Below are positions 45,598 to 56,402 of a DNA stretch of 64,000 nucleotides, in pieces. Source of the DNA: Brevibacterium rongguiense (GTDB taxonomy: Bacteria > Actinomycetota > Actinomycetes > Actinomycetales > Brevibacteriaceae); the NCBI RefSeq assembly GCF_009857845.1, contig NZ_WWEQ01000006.1, forward strand, positions 23,709 through 87,708, given 5' to 3'. Under the pieces are notes generated by a model that ran no database searches, was not told the DNA's origin, and saw nothing but the letters and a program-made list of their open reading frames with translations. The position numbers and the translations under genes were made by a program. Within the stretch, counting starts at the first letter, position 1. Every line of letters starts with the position of its first letter.

Positions 45598-46818
45598 TCA
45601 CTGGTTGGGTGCGCTGTCCTCGTCCCGCGCCAGGCGGGCGAGGGCGAGTCCGGCGAGCGCCGCCGCCTGGTCGCCCAGGACGGCGTCGTCGAACTGCACG
45701 CGCGGGGAGTGGTTGTCCTCGGCGTCGGGATCGACGCCGGCCGGCGTTGCCGCCAGGTAGAAGTAGCAGCCGGGCACCCGCTCGAGGACGTAGGAGAAGT
45801 CCTCCGAGCCCATCTCGGGCTCCGCCATGAGCCGCACCCGGTCCGCGCCGAAGAGCCCGCGCAGGCCGTCGAGGGCGAACTCCGTCTCCGCCTCGTCGTT
45901 CACGGTGGGCGGGAACCCCGGGGCGAACCGGACCTCGGCCGTGCACCCGTGGGCGGCGGCGATCCCGTGAGCCAGCCGCGAGATCCGCGCGTCCAGCGCC
46001 TCGACGACGGCCGGGGTGAGGTAGCGCAGGCAGGCGCCCAGCGAGGCCGAGTCGGGGATGATGTTGTTGGCCCGCGCGGCGGCCAGCTGCGTGACGGACA
46101 CGACGACGGGGTCGAAGACGTCGAACTGCCGGGTCGTCATGGTGTTCAGCGCGAGGGTCAGCTCCGCGATTGCCGGCACCGGGTCGATGCACAGCTGCGG
46201 CTGCGAGCTGTGGCCGCCCTTGCCGTGCATGACGATCTCCAGGTCGACGAAGCCCGCCATCGCCGTCTGCGGACGGGTGAGGAAGAGCCCCGCCGGGCCC
46301 GGCTGCACGTGCAGCGCATAGGCCGCCACGGGCGGCTCGCCCGCGGCGTCGAGCAGTCCCTCGGCGAGCATCGGCTCCGCACCGCCGGCGCCCTCCTCGT
46401 CCGGCTGGAACATGAAGACGACGGAGCCCGCGATCTCCTCCCGGTGCGCCGCGAGGAGGCGGGCCGCGCCGATGAGGCCGGCCGTGTGCAGGTCGTGCCC
46501 GCACGCGTGCATGCTGCCGTTGTCCGAGGCGAACGGCAGGCCGGTCTCCTCCCGCACCGGCAGGGCGTCCATGTCCCCGCGCAGCAGCACGGCGGGGCCC
46601 GGCCGCGCGCCGCGCAGCACGGCGACCACCGAGGTCAGCGCCTCCCCGCACCGGATCTCGAGTCCCAGGCCCTCGAGCGCCGCGAGCACGAGGCGCTGGG
46701 TCCCGGGCAGGTGCGTGCCCACCTCGGGGGCGGCGTGGAGGGCGCGGCGTAACGCCACGAGGTCGGGCTGGAGCGCCGCGGCCTCCGCGGGCAGCCGGTC
46801 GAGCTGGGGCGATGCCAT
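45598..46818 (-). CDS. M20 family amidohydrolase (hippurate hydrolase/AbgB-like)
   Basis: A 406-residue Zn peptidase-type amidohydrolase. Metal and catalytic motifs are LLRGDMDALPVREETG, MHACGHDLHTAGLIGAARLL and FMFQPDEEGAGGAEPML; the dimerisation domain has GKGGHSSQPQLCIDPV, and MGSEDFSYVLERVPGCYFYL ends it. Relatives cleave N-acyl or N-aminoacyl amino acids. It starts 7 nt after hutU and is followed 19 nt later by the transporter. The operon suggests that it frees histidine or a related compound from an acylated or peptide form; this is inference. Confidence 0.83.
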   Translation of the reverse strand: MASPQLDRLPAEAAALQPDLVALRRALHAAPEVGTHLPGTQRLVLAALEGLGLEIRCGEALTSVVAVLRGARPGPAVLLRGDMDALPVREETGLPFASDNGSMHACGHDLHTAGLIGAARLLAAHREEIAGSVVFMFQPDEEGAGGAEPMLAEGLLDAAGEPPVAAYALHVQPGPAGLFLTRPQTAMAGFVDLEIVMHGKGGHSSQPQLCIDPVPAIAELTLALNTMTTRQFDVFDPVVVSVTQLAAARANNIIPDSASLGACLRYLTPAVVEALDARISRLAHGIAAAHGCTAEVRFAPGFPPTVNDEAETEFALDGLRGLFGADRVRLMAEPEMGSEDFSYVLERVPGCYFYLAATPAGVDPDAEDNHSPRVQFDDAVLGDQAAALAGLALARLARDEDSAPNQ

Positions 46819-46825
46819 GGAGCGC

Positions 46826-48538
<1,713 letters not shown>

Positions 48539-48631
48539 CGCTGCTCCTTCGCCTGCGGGCCTGGCCGGTCGCCTGGACGGCGGGGCCGGTGCCCGGGATA
48601 TGCCTCGATTGTGCCCGGCGGCGGCCGGGTC

Positions 48632-48672
48632 CGCCCGCCGCCGGGCGGGCGTTGTGTCCAGTATGTCGGACA
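48632..48672 (-). promoter_or_regulatory. hutU promoter with candidate operator and GC hairpin
   Basis: TGTCC-AGTATGTC-GGACA (48655-48672) is an inverted repeat whose TCC...TCGGACA part matches the hutI site. It contains CATACT on the minus strand (48665-48660) as a possible -10. Immediately downstream, CGCCCGCC-GCCG-GGCGGGCG (48632-48651) forms an 8-bp stem, which may end the fni transcript or cap the hutU leader. Confidence 0.5.
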
Positions 48673-48729
48673 GGGCACCGCCGCCGAGGCGCGCCCGGCT
48701 CGCGCCGTGGGCGCCGGCCGGCGCCGCCC

Positions 48730-49833
48730 TCACGCGCCCCGGCGCGCGTAGGCGCGCGCGTCGATGCCGCGCAGCTCGCAGTACTCGCGCAGCCGGCCGC
48801 GCACCAGCACGTCCGTGCGCAGCAGCCCGTCCGGGCCCTGCGCCCCCAGGAGCGCGGCGAGCTCCGCTGTCTGCCGCCGCCAGGCGCGGATGAGGCCGCC
48901 CAGCTCCTCGGCGCCGCCTGAGACCACGGCGCGCAGGAAGGCGCCGGCCACGCCGACGGCGCGGGCGCCCAGTGCGAGCGAGCGCACGACGTCCAAGGGG
49001 CTGCGCACCCCGCCGGAGGCCAGCAGCGCGAGGTCCGGGAACTCCGCGCGGTGGGCCGCGGCGTCGAGCAGGGCGGCGGGCGCGGACTGCCCGAAGCCGG
49101 TGAGGTAGGCGAAGTCGCGGCCCGGGCGGCGCTCGTTCTCGATGGCGAGGAAGTCCGTGCCGCCGCGCCCGGAGACATCGGCCCACTCCACGCCGATCCC
49201 AGCGAGCTGGGCCAGCGTGCGGGGGCTCAGGCCGAAGCCCACCTCCTTGACGAGGACGGGCACCTCGCTGGCCGCGACGATCGCCTCGATGCCGGCCAGC
49301 CACTCCGACAGCGCGGGCGCGCCCTCGGGCATGACGGTCTCCTGGACCGCGTTGACGTGCAGCTGCAGCGCATCGGCGCCCAGCATGTCGACGGCGCGCC
49401 GGGCGTCGTCGGGGCTGCGGCCCGCGCCCAGGTTCGCCATGACGAGGCCCGTCGGGTTCTCCTCGCGGATGACGGTGAAGGCGCGCGCGGCCGCGGGGTC
49501 CTCGAGCGCGATCGACATCGACCCGCAGGCCATGGCCGTGCCGGTCTGGGCCGCGGCGGCGGCGAGTTCGCGGTTGAGGCGGGCGGTGCGCTCCGTTCCG
49601 CCGGTCATGCCGTTGATGTAGAAGGGCGCGGCCAGGTGCCTGCCGAACAGCTCGACGCCCAGGTCGACCCGCTCGAGCGAGACGCCCGTCAGCGCGTGGT
49701 GGACGAATTCGAGCTCGTCGAATTCCGCGTCCCGGCCGCCGGCGGGCCCGGCCGCGCCGGGTTCCCACTGCTGCCCGGCCAGGCGCACGTGGTCGTCCTT
49801 GCGCGCCCCACGGCCCGCGGCGTCGGCGCTCAC
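48730..49833 (-). CDS. fni: type 2 isopentenyl-diphosphate delta-isomerase
   Basis: A 367-residue FMN- and NADPH-dependent isomerase that interconverts IPP and [14 protein letters not shown] opens the domain; [58 protein letters not shown] and [21 protein letters not shown] cover the flavin and substrate sites. GTG start overlaps the mvaK2 stop (GTGA). It is the last gene of the mevalonate cluster. Confidence 0.92.
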   Translation of the reverse strand: MSADAAGRGARKDDHVRLAGQQWEPGAAGPAGGRDAEFDELEFVHHALTGVSLERVDLGVELFGRHLAAPFYINGMTGGTERTARLNRELAAAAAQTGTAMACGSMSIALEDPAAARAFTVIREENPTGLVMANLGAGRSPDDARRAVDMLGADALQLHVNAVQETVMPEGAPALSEWLAGIEAIVAASEVPVLVKEVGFGLSPRTLAQLAGIGVEWADVSGRGGTDFLAIENERRPGRDFAYLTGFGQSAPAALLDAAAHRAEFPDLALLASGGVRSPLDVVRSLALGARAVGVAGAFLRAVVSGGAEELGGLIRAWRRQTAELAALLGAQGPDGLLRTDVLVRGRLREYCELRGIDARAYARRGA

Positions 49834-50927
49834 CGCACGGCCGCCAGTGGGTCCGCGCCCCGGGGCGCGTGGAGGTGCAGGTCGAGGGGGAGGATGCTGT
49901 TGCGGCGCCACTGCCCCGCCAGCGCCTCGTCGCCCACCCGGGCCGGGGCGAGCACGATGCCGCAATCACCGCCTCCCGCCCCCGAGGGCTTGCCGGCCGC
50001 GCCCAGCGCCTCGGCCTCGTCGCAGAGGAACGCGAGCTGCTCGGTCTCGATGGTCGTGCCGCGCAGCCGGCCCAGCCCGTCGAGCAGCCGCCGGCACCGG
50101 CGCAGCAGCGCGAGCACCCGGTCCGGATCGCGGCCCCACGCGTGGACGAGCTCCTCGACGGCGGCATCGGATTCGGCCAGGAAGCGCGCGTAGGCCCGGT
50201 CCTGGCGCTCCTGGCTGAGGCTCACGCGGTGCACGAGGCGCTCGGTGGAGGCCGGCGAGCCCGTCCAGCCCACGAGCATGCGCAGGCCGGCCAGCTCCGG
50301 CAGGCGGCGCACGGTGCACACGTCCCATTCGGGCCGGGCCAGCAGATCCGCGACCGGCAGGTCGTCGCTGAGGGCGCGCAGCGCCGCGCGGTCGGGCGCC
50401 GTGTAGGCGATCCAGCCGCCGAACGTCGAGGCGGCGACGTCGCCGCCGGAGGCCTTGGGCGCCACGTGGATCGTGGCGACGAGGGCGAGCCGGAAGCGCT
50501 CCATGGGGCTGAGTCCCAGCTCGTAGAACCGGTTGAGGGCGTCGATGACCGCCACCGTCACCGCGGCCGAGGAGCCCAGGCCGAACTTGCGCCCGCTGGC
50601 ATCGTCGAGCCCGGTGTCGATGTGCAGGTCGTAGTAGAGCGGGCGCAGGCCGCGCTCGGAGCGCAGCCGCTCGAGCAGGGCGATGGCGGCGGTGACGTAG
50701 TCGAGCGGGCTGTGCTCGACGACGATCGAGTCGCCGTCGTCGTCGTGGAACCAGGTGACGGGGCCGTGGCCGTAGCGCGAGGAGTGGACGTGGCCCACGC
50801 CGTCGGAGGCGGTGAGGGCGACGGTGAGGTAGCGGTCCACGGCGGCGAGGATGGCGGGGTGGCCGGGCTCCACGACCGCGTACTCGCCGGCGATGTAGAG
50901 CTTGCCCGGCGCGCTGACCTCGATCAC
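49830..50927 (-). CDS. mvaK2: phosphomevalonate kinase
   Basis: A 365-residue GHMP kinase that phosphorylates mevalonate 5-phosphate. The N-terminal [22 protein letters not shown], the ATP loop [20 protein letters not shown] and the C-terminal [15 protein letters not shown] are the three GHMP motifs, with [21 protein letters not shown] specific to phosphomevalonate kinases. GTG overlaps the mvaD stop (GTGA), and a GAGGCGGG site lies just before. Confidence 0.9.
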   Translation of the reverse strand: MIEVSAPGKLYIAGEYAVVEPGHPAILAAVDRYLTVALTASDGVGHVHSSRYGHGPVTWFHDDDGDSIVVEHSPLDYVTAAIALLERLRSERGLRPLYYDLHIDTGLDDASGRKFGLGSSAAVTVAVIDALNRFYELGLSPMERFRLALVATIHVAPKASGGDVAASTFGGWIAYTAPDRAALRALSDDLPVADLLARPEWDVCTVRRLPELAGLRMLVGWTGSPASTERLVHRVSLSQERQDRAYARFLAESDAAVEELVHAWGRDPDRVLALLRRCRRLLDGLGRLRGTTIETEQLAFLCDEAEALGAAGKPSGAGGGDCGIVLAPARVGDEALAGQWRRNSILPLDLHLHAPRGADPLAAVR

Positions 50928-51913
50928 TGTCCCGCCTCCGGCTGGGCGGAGTCCACGAGCCGCGCACCCGAGCCGGGGCCCACGGTGCGCACGGCGCCGA
51001 GCGGCGCCACGGCGGCGGCCACCTCCGCGGCGTCGTCGGGCCTGGTGAGCACGCACACGTTGGGGCCCGCGTCCGCGGTCGCCCAGGCGGAGACGCCGGC
51101 CGCGCGCAGGCTCGCCGCGGCGTCGAACACCGCGACGCTCGCGGGGGCCAGGTAGCGCACCGGCGGCATGCTCGCATTGATGACGGCGTGCATGCGCAGG
51201 GCGTGGGACTCGGTGAGCTGGCCGATCGCCTCGAAGTCGCCGGCCGCGCACGCGGTCACCATCTCCTCCAGCGTCTGCTCCGTCGTCGCGGCCCAAGCCG
51301 GGTAGAACGGACTGGTGGCGGCCGTGCGCCGCATGCCCTCGCGGCTGGACACGGCCTTCTCCGAGCCGTCGACGGTGACGATGACGAGGCGCATGTCCGG
51401 GGCGGGAACCGCCTCCGCGAAGGACGAGGCATCGTCCGTGCCGGCGTGCCACAGCGCGTAGCGGTCGACGATCGAGCGGCAGGCGGAGCCGGAGCCGCGG
51501 CGGGCCAGGCGGCTGAGGGCGGGCGCGTCGAGGTCGAGCCCGTAGGCGCGCGAGGCGGCCAGGGCCAGCGCCGCGAAGCCGGCGGCGGACGAGGCCAGCC
51601 CCGCGCCCGTGGGCGCCTCGTTGGCCGAGACGACGCGGGCGCGGGCCGAGGCGCCGGCGAGTTCGCGCACCCGCTCGAGGAAGCGCACGGTCCGCGCGCG
51701 GGCCGCGGCGGGCGCGGGAGCGCCGTTGAGCTCGAAGGAGTCCTCGTCCAGGGCGGGGTCGACGCTCACGCGCGTGGTGGTGGGGAAGGCGTCGAGCGTC
51801 ATCGACAGGCTGCCGGCGACGGGCAGGATGAGGTCCTCGTCGCGTTTGCCCCAGTACTTCACGAGCGCGATGTTCGGCTGCGCCCGCGCGGTGGCGGTGC
51901 CCGGCGCGCTCAT
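50924..51913 (-). CDS. mvaD: diphosphomevalonate decarboxylase
   Basis: A 329-residue ATP-dependent enzyme making isopentenyl diphosphate. ATARAQPNIALVKYWGKRD is the diagnostic N-terminus. PTGAGLASSAAGFAALA is the phosphate loop, SGSACRSIVDRYALW binds substrate, and the catalytic Asp is expected in AWATADAGPNVCVL. It overlaps mvaK1 by 4 nt and mvaK2 by 4 nt. Confidence 0.93.
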   Translation of the reverse strand: MSAPGTATARAQPNIALVKYWGKRDEDLILPVAGSLSMTLDAFPTTTRVSVDPALDEDSFELNGAPAPAAARARTVRFLERVRELAGASARARVVSANEAPTGAGLASSAAGFAALALAASRAYGLDLDAPALSRLARRGSGSACRSIVDRYALWHAGTDDASSFAEAVPAPDMRLVIVTVDGSEKAVSSREGMRRTAATSPFYPAWAATTEQTLEEMVTACAAGDFEAIGQLTESHALRMHAVINASMPPVRYLAPASVAVFDAAASLRAAGVSAWATADAGPNVCVLTRPDDAAEVAAAVAPLGAVRTVGPGSGARLVDSAQPEAGQ

Positions 51914-52869
51914 GCCGCGGCCACCGTGGTCTGCCAGGTGCGCTCGGCCCCCGCGGCGGCCAGTGCCCGCCGGAGCTCTGCGGCATCGTCCGCGCCGTGC
52001 GCGAGCGCCAGGACGCAGCCGCCCCGGCCACCGCCCGTGAGCTTGGCCCCGGCGGCGCCGGCCGCCCGGGCCGCCGCGACGAGGCGGTCGAGGACAGCGT
52101 CGCTGACGCGGAGCTCGCGCAGCAGCTTGTGCGCCTCGTCCATGAGCGCACCGAGCTCGCCCGCGCGGCCGTCGCCGAAGGGCTCGAGGGAGGCCTCCAC
52201 GATGGCGCCCAGGCGGGCGATGACGGCATCGGCCCGGGCGGGGTCCGCCTCGCGCAGCGCGCGCACGGCGGCCACGGTCTGCGAGGTGGCACCGGGCCGT
52301 CCCGAATCCGCGATGACGAGGGTGAGCGGCCGGCCCACGGGCACCTCGGCGACGGCGCCCTCGCGCAGCAGGATCGGGCCCGCGGCGGCGACGGTGCGGC
52401 CGTCGAGCCCGCTCGAGCGGCCGTGGGCGATCGTCTCGGCCGCCATGATGACGCGCTGCACGGCCTCGGCGTCGAAGTCCGCGCCCGTGAGGTCTGCGAC
52501 CGCGCGGGCGATCGCGGCGCCCACGGCGGCCGACGAGCCCAGGCCGCGCTCGAAGGGGATCTCCGAGTCGATCGTGAGGGCCAGGCCGCGCGGGGCCCGG
52601 CCGGCCTGCGCGCAGGCGGCCTCGACCGCGGCGACGACGGGTGCGATGCGGGCGGGGGCCTGAGCGGCGGGGCCGGTGTAGAGGTCGCTTGCGAGGGTGA
52701 GCTCGCCGGCGGGCTGGGCGGCCAGGCGGGCGGTGAGGGACAGGGCGGTGAGCGGCAGCGCGATGGCGGGGGTGCCGTATAGCACGGAGTGCTCGCCCAG
52801 GAGGATCGCCTTGCCGTGGGCGCGGCCGGTGCCGGTCCGTGCCGGCTCGCCGCCGGGGGCTGTGCTCAT
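51910..52869 (-). CDS. mvaK1: mevalonate kinase
   Basis: A 319-residue GHMP kinase that phosphorylates mevalonate. RAHGKAILLGEHSVLYGTPAI (about 17-37), [20 protein letters not shown] and AKLTGGGRGGCVLAL are the three motifs; AHGRSSGLDGRTVA carries the catalytic Asp. It leads the cluster. The ATG at 52869 is used because the family begins just after; a GTG at 52959 would add a low-complexity tail. TATGAT on the minus strand at 52977-52972 may be the -10. No HMG-CoA synthase or reductase gene is in the window. Confidence 0.92.
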   Translation of the reverse strand: MSTAPGGEPARTGTGRAHGKAILLGEHSVLYGTPAIALPLTALSLTARLAAQPAGELTLASDLYTGPAAQAPARIAPVVAAVEAACAQAGRAPRGLALTIDSEIPFERGLGSSAAVGAAIARAVADLTGADFDAEAVQRVIMAAETIAHGRSSGLDGRTVAAAGPILLREGAVAEVPVGRPLTLVIADSGRPGATSQTVAAVRALREADPARADAVIARLGAIVEASLEPFGDGRAGELGALMDEAHKLLRELRVSDAVLDRLVAAARAAGAAGAKLTGGGRGGCVLALAHGADDAAELRRALAAAGAERTWQTTVAAA

Positions 52870-53109
52870 TGCCTGTTCGTCGCCTTTGCGCTGTCGTGCC
52901 GGAGGCCCCCCGGCCCGCGGCTGCGAGCGGCCCGGCCGGTGCCCTGACGCGAGGCCCACGAGCCCCGCGCCATCATACCGAAGGCAGGGCGCGCGCCGGA
53001 CGCGGCGTTCGTCACAGGGCCGCCTGCCGCTGAGTGCGCGGCAGCGGTGCGCGCCACCGGACCTGTGCGGGCGCCGGCCCGTGCGAGCGCGGCCGCCGCG
53101 CGGGTGCGC

Positions 53110-54597
53110 TCAGTGGCCGGCGACCTCCGCGTCCTCCTCGGCCAGCGCCTCGATCTCCGGCACAACGGTGGCCTCAGGGTAGATCGTGGCCGCCGGCGCC
53201 ACGGGCCGGCGCATGGCCCACGGGATGTAGAGGGCCGCGGTGACGATGATGCCGATGATCCAGGAGACGTCCGCGCCGCCGAGCAGCTTGACGAACGGGC
53301 CCGTGTAGATCGTCTGGTCGAGGAAGGGGATCTGGACGAGGACCCCCACGGCGTAGCTGACGAGGGCAGCGGCGTTCCACTTCCCGTAGCGGCCGCGGGG
53401 GTCGTAGAGGCCGGGGATGTCGAAGCGGTCCTTGGAGATGAGGTAGTAGTCGGCGAGGTTGATGACGCTCCAGGGCGTGAACACCATGAGCAGCGCCAGC
53501 ACGAAGTTCTTGAAGTTCGCCAGGAAGTCCGCGGAGGCGAAGAGGGCCACGACCACCGTGGCGGCGACGATGACGACGACGAAGGCGGCGCGGGTGCGCT
53601 TCCTCACCCGGGTGTTGTGGGTGAACGAGGTCGAGATCGTCAGGGCGCACATGAACGCGCCGTAGGCGTTGAGCGTGTTGACCGTCAGCTTCGACATGAG
53701 GATGACGATGAAGATGAGCATTGCGAGCACGCCGCCGCCGGCGAGCACTCCCATGAAGCCCACCTGGTTGTCGAGGAACTCGCTGCCGGCGGCGGTCATG
53801 GCCGAGGCGCCGATGAGCACGCCCAGGATCATCGACCACTGCGAGCCGATGACGGAGCCGGCGAAGGTCCACCCGAAAGTGGCGGCGGAGGGTGTCTCGC
53901 GCGGCAGGTAGCGGGAGTAGTCGGCGACGTAGGGGCCGTACGTGAGCTGCCAGCCGGCGCCCAGGCCCACAACGGAGAGGAAGACGGGGAAGGAGAACGT
54001 GCCGGCGCCCAGGAGCGTGCCGACGTCGAGCTGCGCGAACACGCAGATCGTGAGGTAGATGAAGCCCAGCAGGCCTGTGACGGAGCTGATGCGGCCGAGG
54101 ATGTGGATGTAGCGGTAGCCCAGGAGGGCGACCACCACCGTCATGGCGCCGAACACCACGATGCCCACCCAGGGGATGTCGATGTGGAGCAGGCCGTTGA
54201 CGGCTTGGCCCGAGAGCACGGTGCCGGTGGAGGCGAAGCCGATGTACATGCAGATGACGAGCACGAGGGGGACGATCGCCCCGTACACGCCGAACTGCGC
54301 GCGCGAGGAGATCATCTGGGGCAGGCCCAGGCGGGGACCCTGCGCGGAGTGCAGGGCCATGATGATGCCGCCCAGGACGTTGCCGATGAACAGGGCGATG
54401 ATCGCCCACAGCGCGCCGGACTTGAAGACGGTGACGGCCAGCGCCCCGTCGACGATCGCGGTGATCTGCGTGTTGGAGCCGAACCACAGGGTGAACTGCG
54501 AGAACGGGCGCCCGTGGCGCTCGGCGTCCGGCACCATGTCGATGGTGCGGGTCTCGACCAGGCCCTTGCCTGCGTCTGCGGTCCTCGTGTGCGCCAC
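53110..54597 (-). CDS. NCS1 family purine/cytosine/hydantoin-type permease
   Basis: A 495-residue permease with about 12 helices. ERHGRPFSQFTLWFGSNTQI is the typical NCS1 N-terminus, followed by LGLPQMISSRAQFGVYG, GAGWQLTYGPYVADYSRYLPRET and TPWSVINLADYYLISKD. The family imports nucleobases, hydantoins or related rings by sodium or proton coupling. The gene stands alone. A perfect palindrome matching the hut operators lies 120 nt upstream, so the cargo may be histidine, urocanate or another imidazole compound. The GTG start follows AGGAG at a tight 3-nt distance, so the exact start is uncertain. Confidence 0.85.
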   Translation of the reverse strand: MAHTRTADAGKGLVETRTIDMVPDAERHGRPFSQFTLWFGSNTQITAIVDGALAVTVFKSGALWAIIALFIGNVLGGIIMALHSAQGPRLGLPQMISSRAQFGVYGAIVPLVLVICMYIGFASTGTVLSGQAVNGLLHIDIPWVGIVVFGAMTVVVALLGYRYIHILGRISSVTGLLGFIYLTICVFAQLDVGTLLGAGTFSFPVFLSVVGLGAGWQLTYGPYVADYSRYLPRETPSAATFGWTFAGSVIGSQWSMILGVLIGASAMTAAGSEFLDNQVGFMGVLAGGGVLAMLIFIVILMSKLTVNTLNAYGAFMCALTISTSFTHNTRVRKRTRAAFVVVIVAATVVVALFASADFLANFKNFVLALLMVFTPWSVINLADYYLISKDRFDIPGLYDPRGRYGKWNAAALVSYAVGVLVQIPFLDQTIYTGPFVKLLGGADVSWIIGIIVTAALYIPWAMRRPVAPAATIYPEATVVPEIEALAEEDAEVAGH

Positions 54598-54715
54598 GTG
54601 TGCTCCTCGTTGTCCGGTGGCAGGGCGTGGCCGACGCCACGAGCGCCAGCGCAGGGTGAATGCCCCCATTCAACACCGTCACACCCGCCCGACGTGATGC
54701 GCGACACAGAAAGAT

Positions 54716-54729
54716 TCCGAGATCTCGGA
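54716..54729. promoter_or_regulatory. candidate hut-type operator upstream of the NCS1 permease
   Basis: TCCGAGATCTCGGA is a perfect 14-bp palindrome. It matches 12 of 14 bases of the site before hutI (TCCGAAATATCGGA). It is the strongest palindrome in the gap between the permease and the HicB-like gene. Confidence 0.55.
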
Positions 54730-54780
54730 TAGAACGACGGCCAGCCGATCCAGCGCTGACCGCACGGGCCGCGTGAGCGG

Positions 54781-55203
54781 TCAGCGGCTTGGGGGGCCGC
54801 TCGGGTTCTCCCTGTGCCGTTTGAGCATCTGCTGGGCGCGCTGGCGCGAGATGCCCAGCACCTGTGCCGCATCGGCCTGAGACACACCTTCACCCACCAG
54901 CCGTGCGAGCACCGCGCCGACGAGGTCGGCTGCCCGCGATTCGGCGGTGCGGGCTTCCTCGTGAAGCTGGGCGACCTCCGCGAGGACCTGGCGGGTCTGG
55001 CCATCAAGGGCGATTTCAGCCCTGATCGCCACGGCCCCTTCGTCGCAGTCGAGCGCCAGTGCGGCCGCCTCGCGGGCGGCGGTCTGCGCGCCGCGCAGGG
55101 TGCGGCCCTGGGCGGCCATATCGAGTTCGGGCACAGTCGCGACCCACCAACGGCCCTCGCGGGCGATGGTGGCGTCCAGGGTGCGAGGTTCGGTTCGGCT
55201 CAT
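54781..55203 (-). CDS. HicB-like protein with helix-turn-helix
   Basis: A 140-residue protein. The N-terminal strand pattern RTLDATIAREGRWWVATVPELDMAAQGRTLRGAQTAAREAAALAL is like HicB antitoxins. The C-terminal VSQADAAQVLGISRQRAQQMLKRHRE is a helix-turn-helix. HicB proteins neutralise HicA RNases, but no hicA gene is visible beside it. GGAGAAG precedes the ATG, which overlaps the end of the decayed resolvase gene (ATGA). It may be an antitoxin without a toxin or a regulator of the neighbouring mobile genes. Confidence 0.65.
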   Translation of the reverse strand: MSRTEPRTLDATIAREGRWWVATVPELDMAAQGRTLRGAQTAAREAAALALDCDEGAVAIRAEIALDGQTRQVLAEVAQLHEEARTAESRAADLVGAVLARLVGEGVSQADAAQVLGISRQRAQQMLKRHRENPSGPPSR

Positions 55204-55738
55204 GACTTCTCCGACGGGGTGTTGGCGGCCTGGTAGACGGTCCGGTAGTGGGTGAGGTGGCCGTGCAGGTAGCGGGTGACCGCATGGCGGCTCACGCCGA
55301 CTGTTGCGGCTATCCGGGTCTTGTTCATCCCCTGGTCGGCCAGCTTGTCGATGTGGCGGGCCACTCCCGGTTTGATCGAGGGCTTGCGCCCCACCTGCTT
55401 GCCCGACGCACTCGCGGCCTGGAGGCCTGTGCGGGTGCACTCGTATCGATCGGGTCTGTCAGGGAGCGGAAGTCCACACCCCGCTCCCCCAGCTCGTCGA
55501 GGAGCCCCACGAGGTGGGGTGTCGAGCGGCCAAGCCGGTCGAACTTCCACACCACCAGCGTGTCCCCGGCCGTCAGCGTGGCCATGAGGCCGGACAACGC
55601 GGGACGGTCAGGGCTGGCACCGGACGCCTTGTCGGTGAACGTGTGCTCGGCGTCAATGCCCGCGGCGGTCAGCGCGTCTAATTGGAGCTGCGGATTCTGA
55701 TCCGCCGTGGACACGCGCGCGTACCCGTAGACGCTCAC
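55200..55738 (-). pseudogene. serine recombinase (resolvase/invertase), internally deleted and frameshifted
   Basis: The N-terminal catalytic domain reads normally from the ATG at 55738: MSVYGYARVSTADQNPQLQ with the catalytic Ser at residue 11, then GDTLVVWKFDRLGRS. After SLTDPIDTS the frame is lost near 55460. The DNA-binding end continues in another frame as GKQVGRKPSIKPGVARHIDKLADQ and GVSRHAVTRYLHG, to a stop at 55200. The usual linking helix (RLVFHIFGALAQFERD type) is missing, so a deletion that is not a multiple of three removed it. The gene overlaps the fic remnant by 4 nt. Confidence 0.75.
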
Positions 55739-56307
55739 GGCTCCCGCCCCCGCTCAACGGCTGGACCGGCTGCTTGGCCACGCTCGGTCTGCGGGTTCTC
55801 CCCCGCCCCCTCCTGGCCGGTGCTGCGGCCGAGAATGCTGTCGGGGTGGGTGCGGGTCAGGCGTGCGGTGGCGTCGCGGTGCTCATCGACACTCGGCTCC
55901 ACCGCCCCAGCCACTCTCTCTTTCCGCACGGTCGCGGGCGGGGCCGGGGTAATGGCGGTGTTGAGCGCCTGGCGGAGGGGTTCTTGGTCCAGGTGTGCGG
56001 CTGCGGCCATGACCTCGTTGTGGCGCCCGGCGAAGGAGGCCCAGTCGATGCGGATCCCGGCACGGTCGGCTACCTGTTCGATGTAGGCGCGCGTGGTGCG
56101 ACCGTTGCCTTCGAAGAAGGGGTGCTGCATGTTGATACCGGTCATCTGCCGGGCAACCTCGTCAACCTGCTGCGCGTGGCCCATCCGGGCCAGCTCATCC
56201 GGGTGGGCGAAGGCGGAGAAGATGACCTCGCCCATCTCGTCGAGGCGTTCGGGGCTGGTGAAGACGGTCTCGTCGGTGCCGCCGCGGCCGGTGTTGCACA
56301 GGTCCAC
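55735..56307 (-). pseudogene. Fic domain protein, 5'-truncated
   Basis: A 190-codon frame with a complete Fic active-site loop HPFFEGNGRTTR (about 62-73), which would transfer AMP or another nucleotide group to a target protein. VDLCNTGRGGTDETVF lies near its N-terminus, but the part normally before it (the HxxLF...YxWAG segment) is absent. An in-frame TAA occurs about 50 nt upstream, at the border with the low-GC island. The C-terminal 70 residues are low-complexity. It is probably a remnant cut by the island's insertion. The GTG at 56307 is only the first available start. Confidence 0.65.
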
Positions 56308-56402
56308 GACGCGGTTGTGTACTGGCGGACGTGCAGTATTGGTTGTGCGAATTAATCGACGATTTTCGAGGGGGCAACGCCGAACTGCGCCTTCCGGGCG
56401 CC

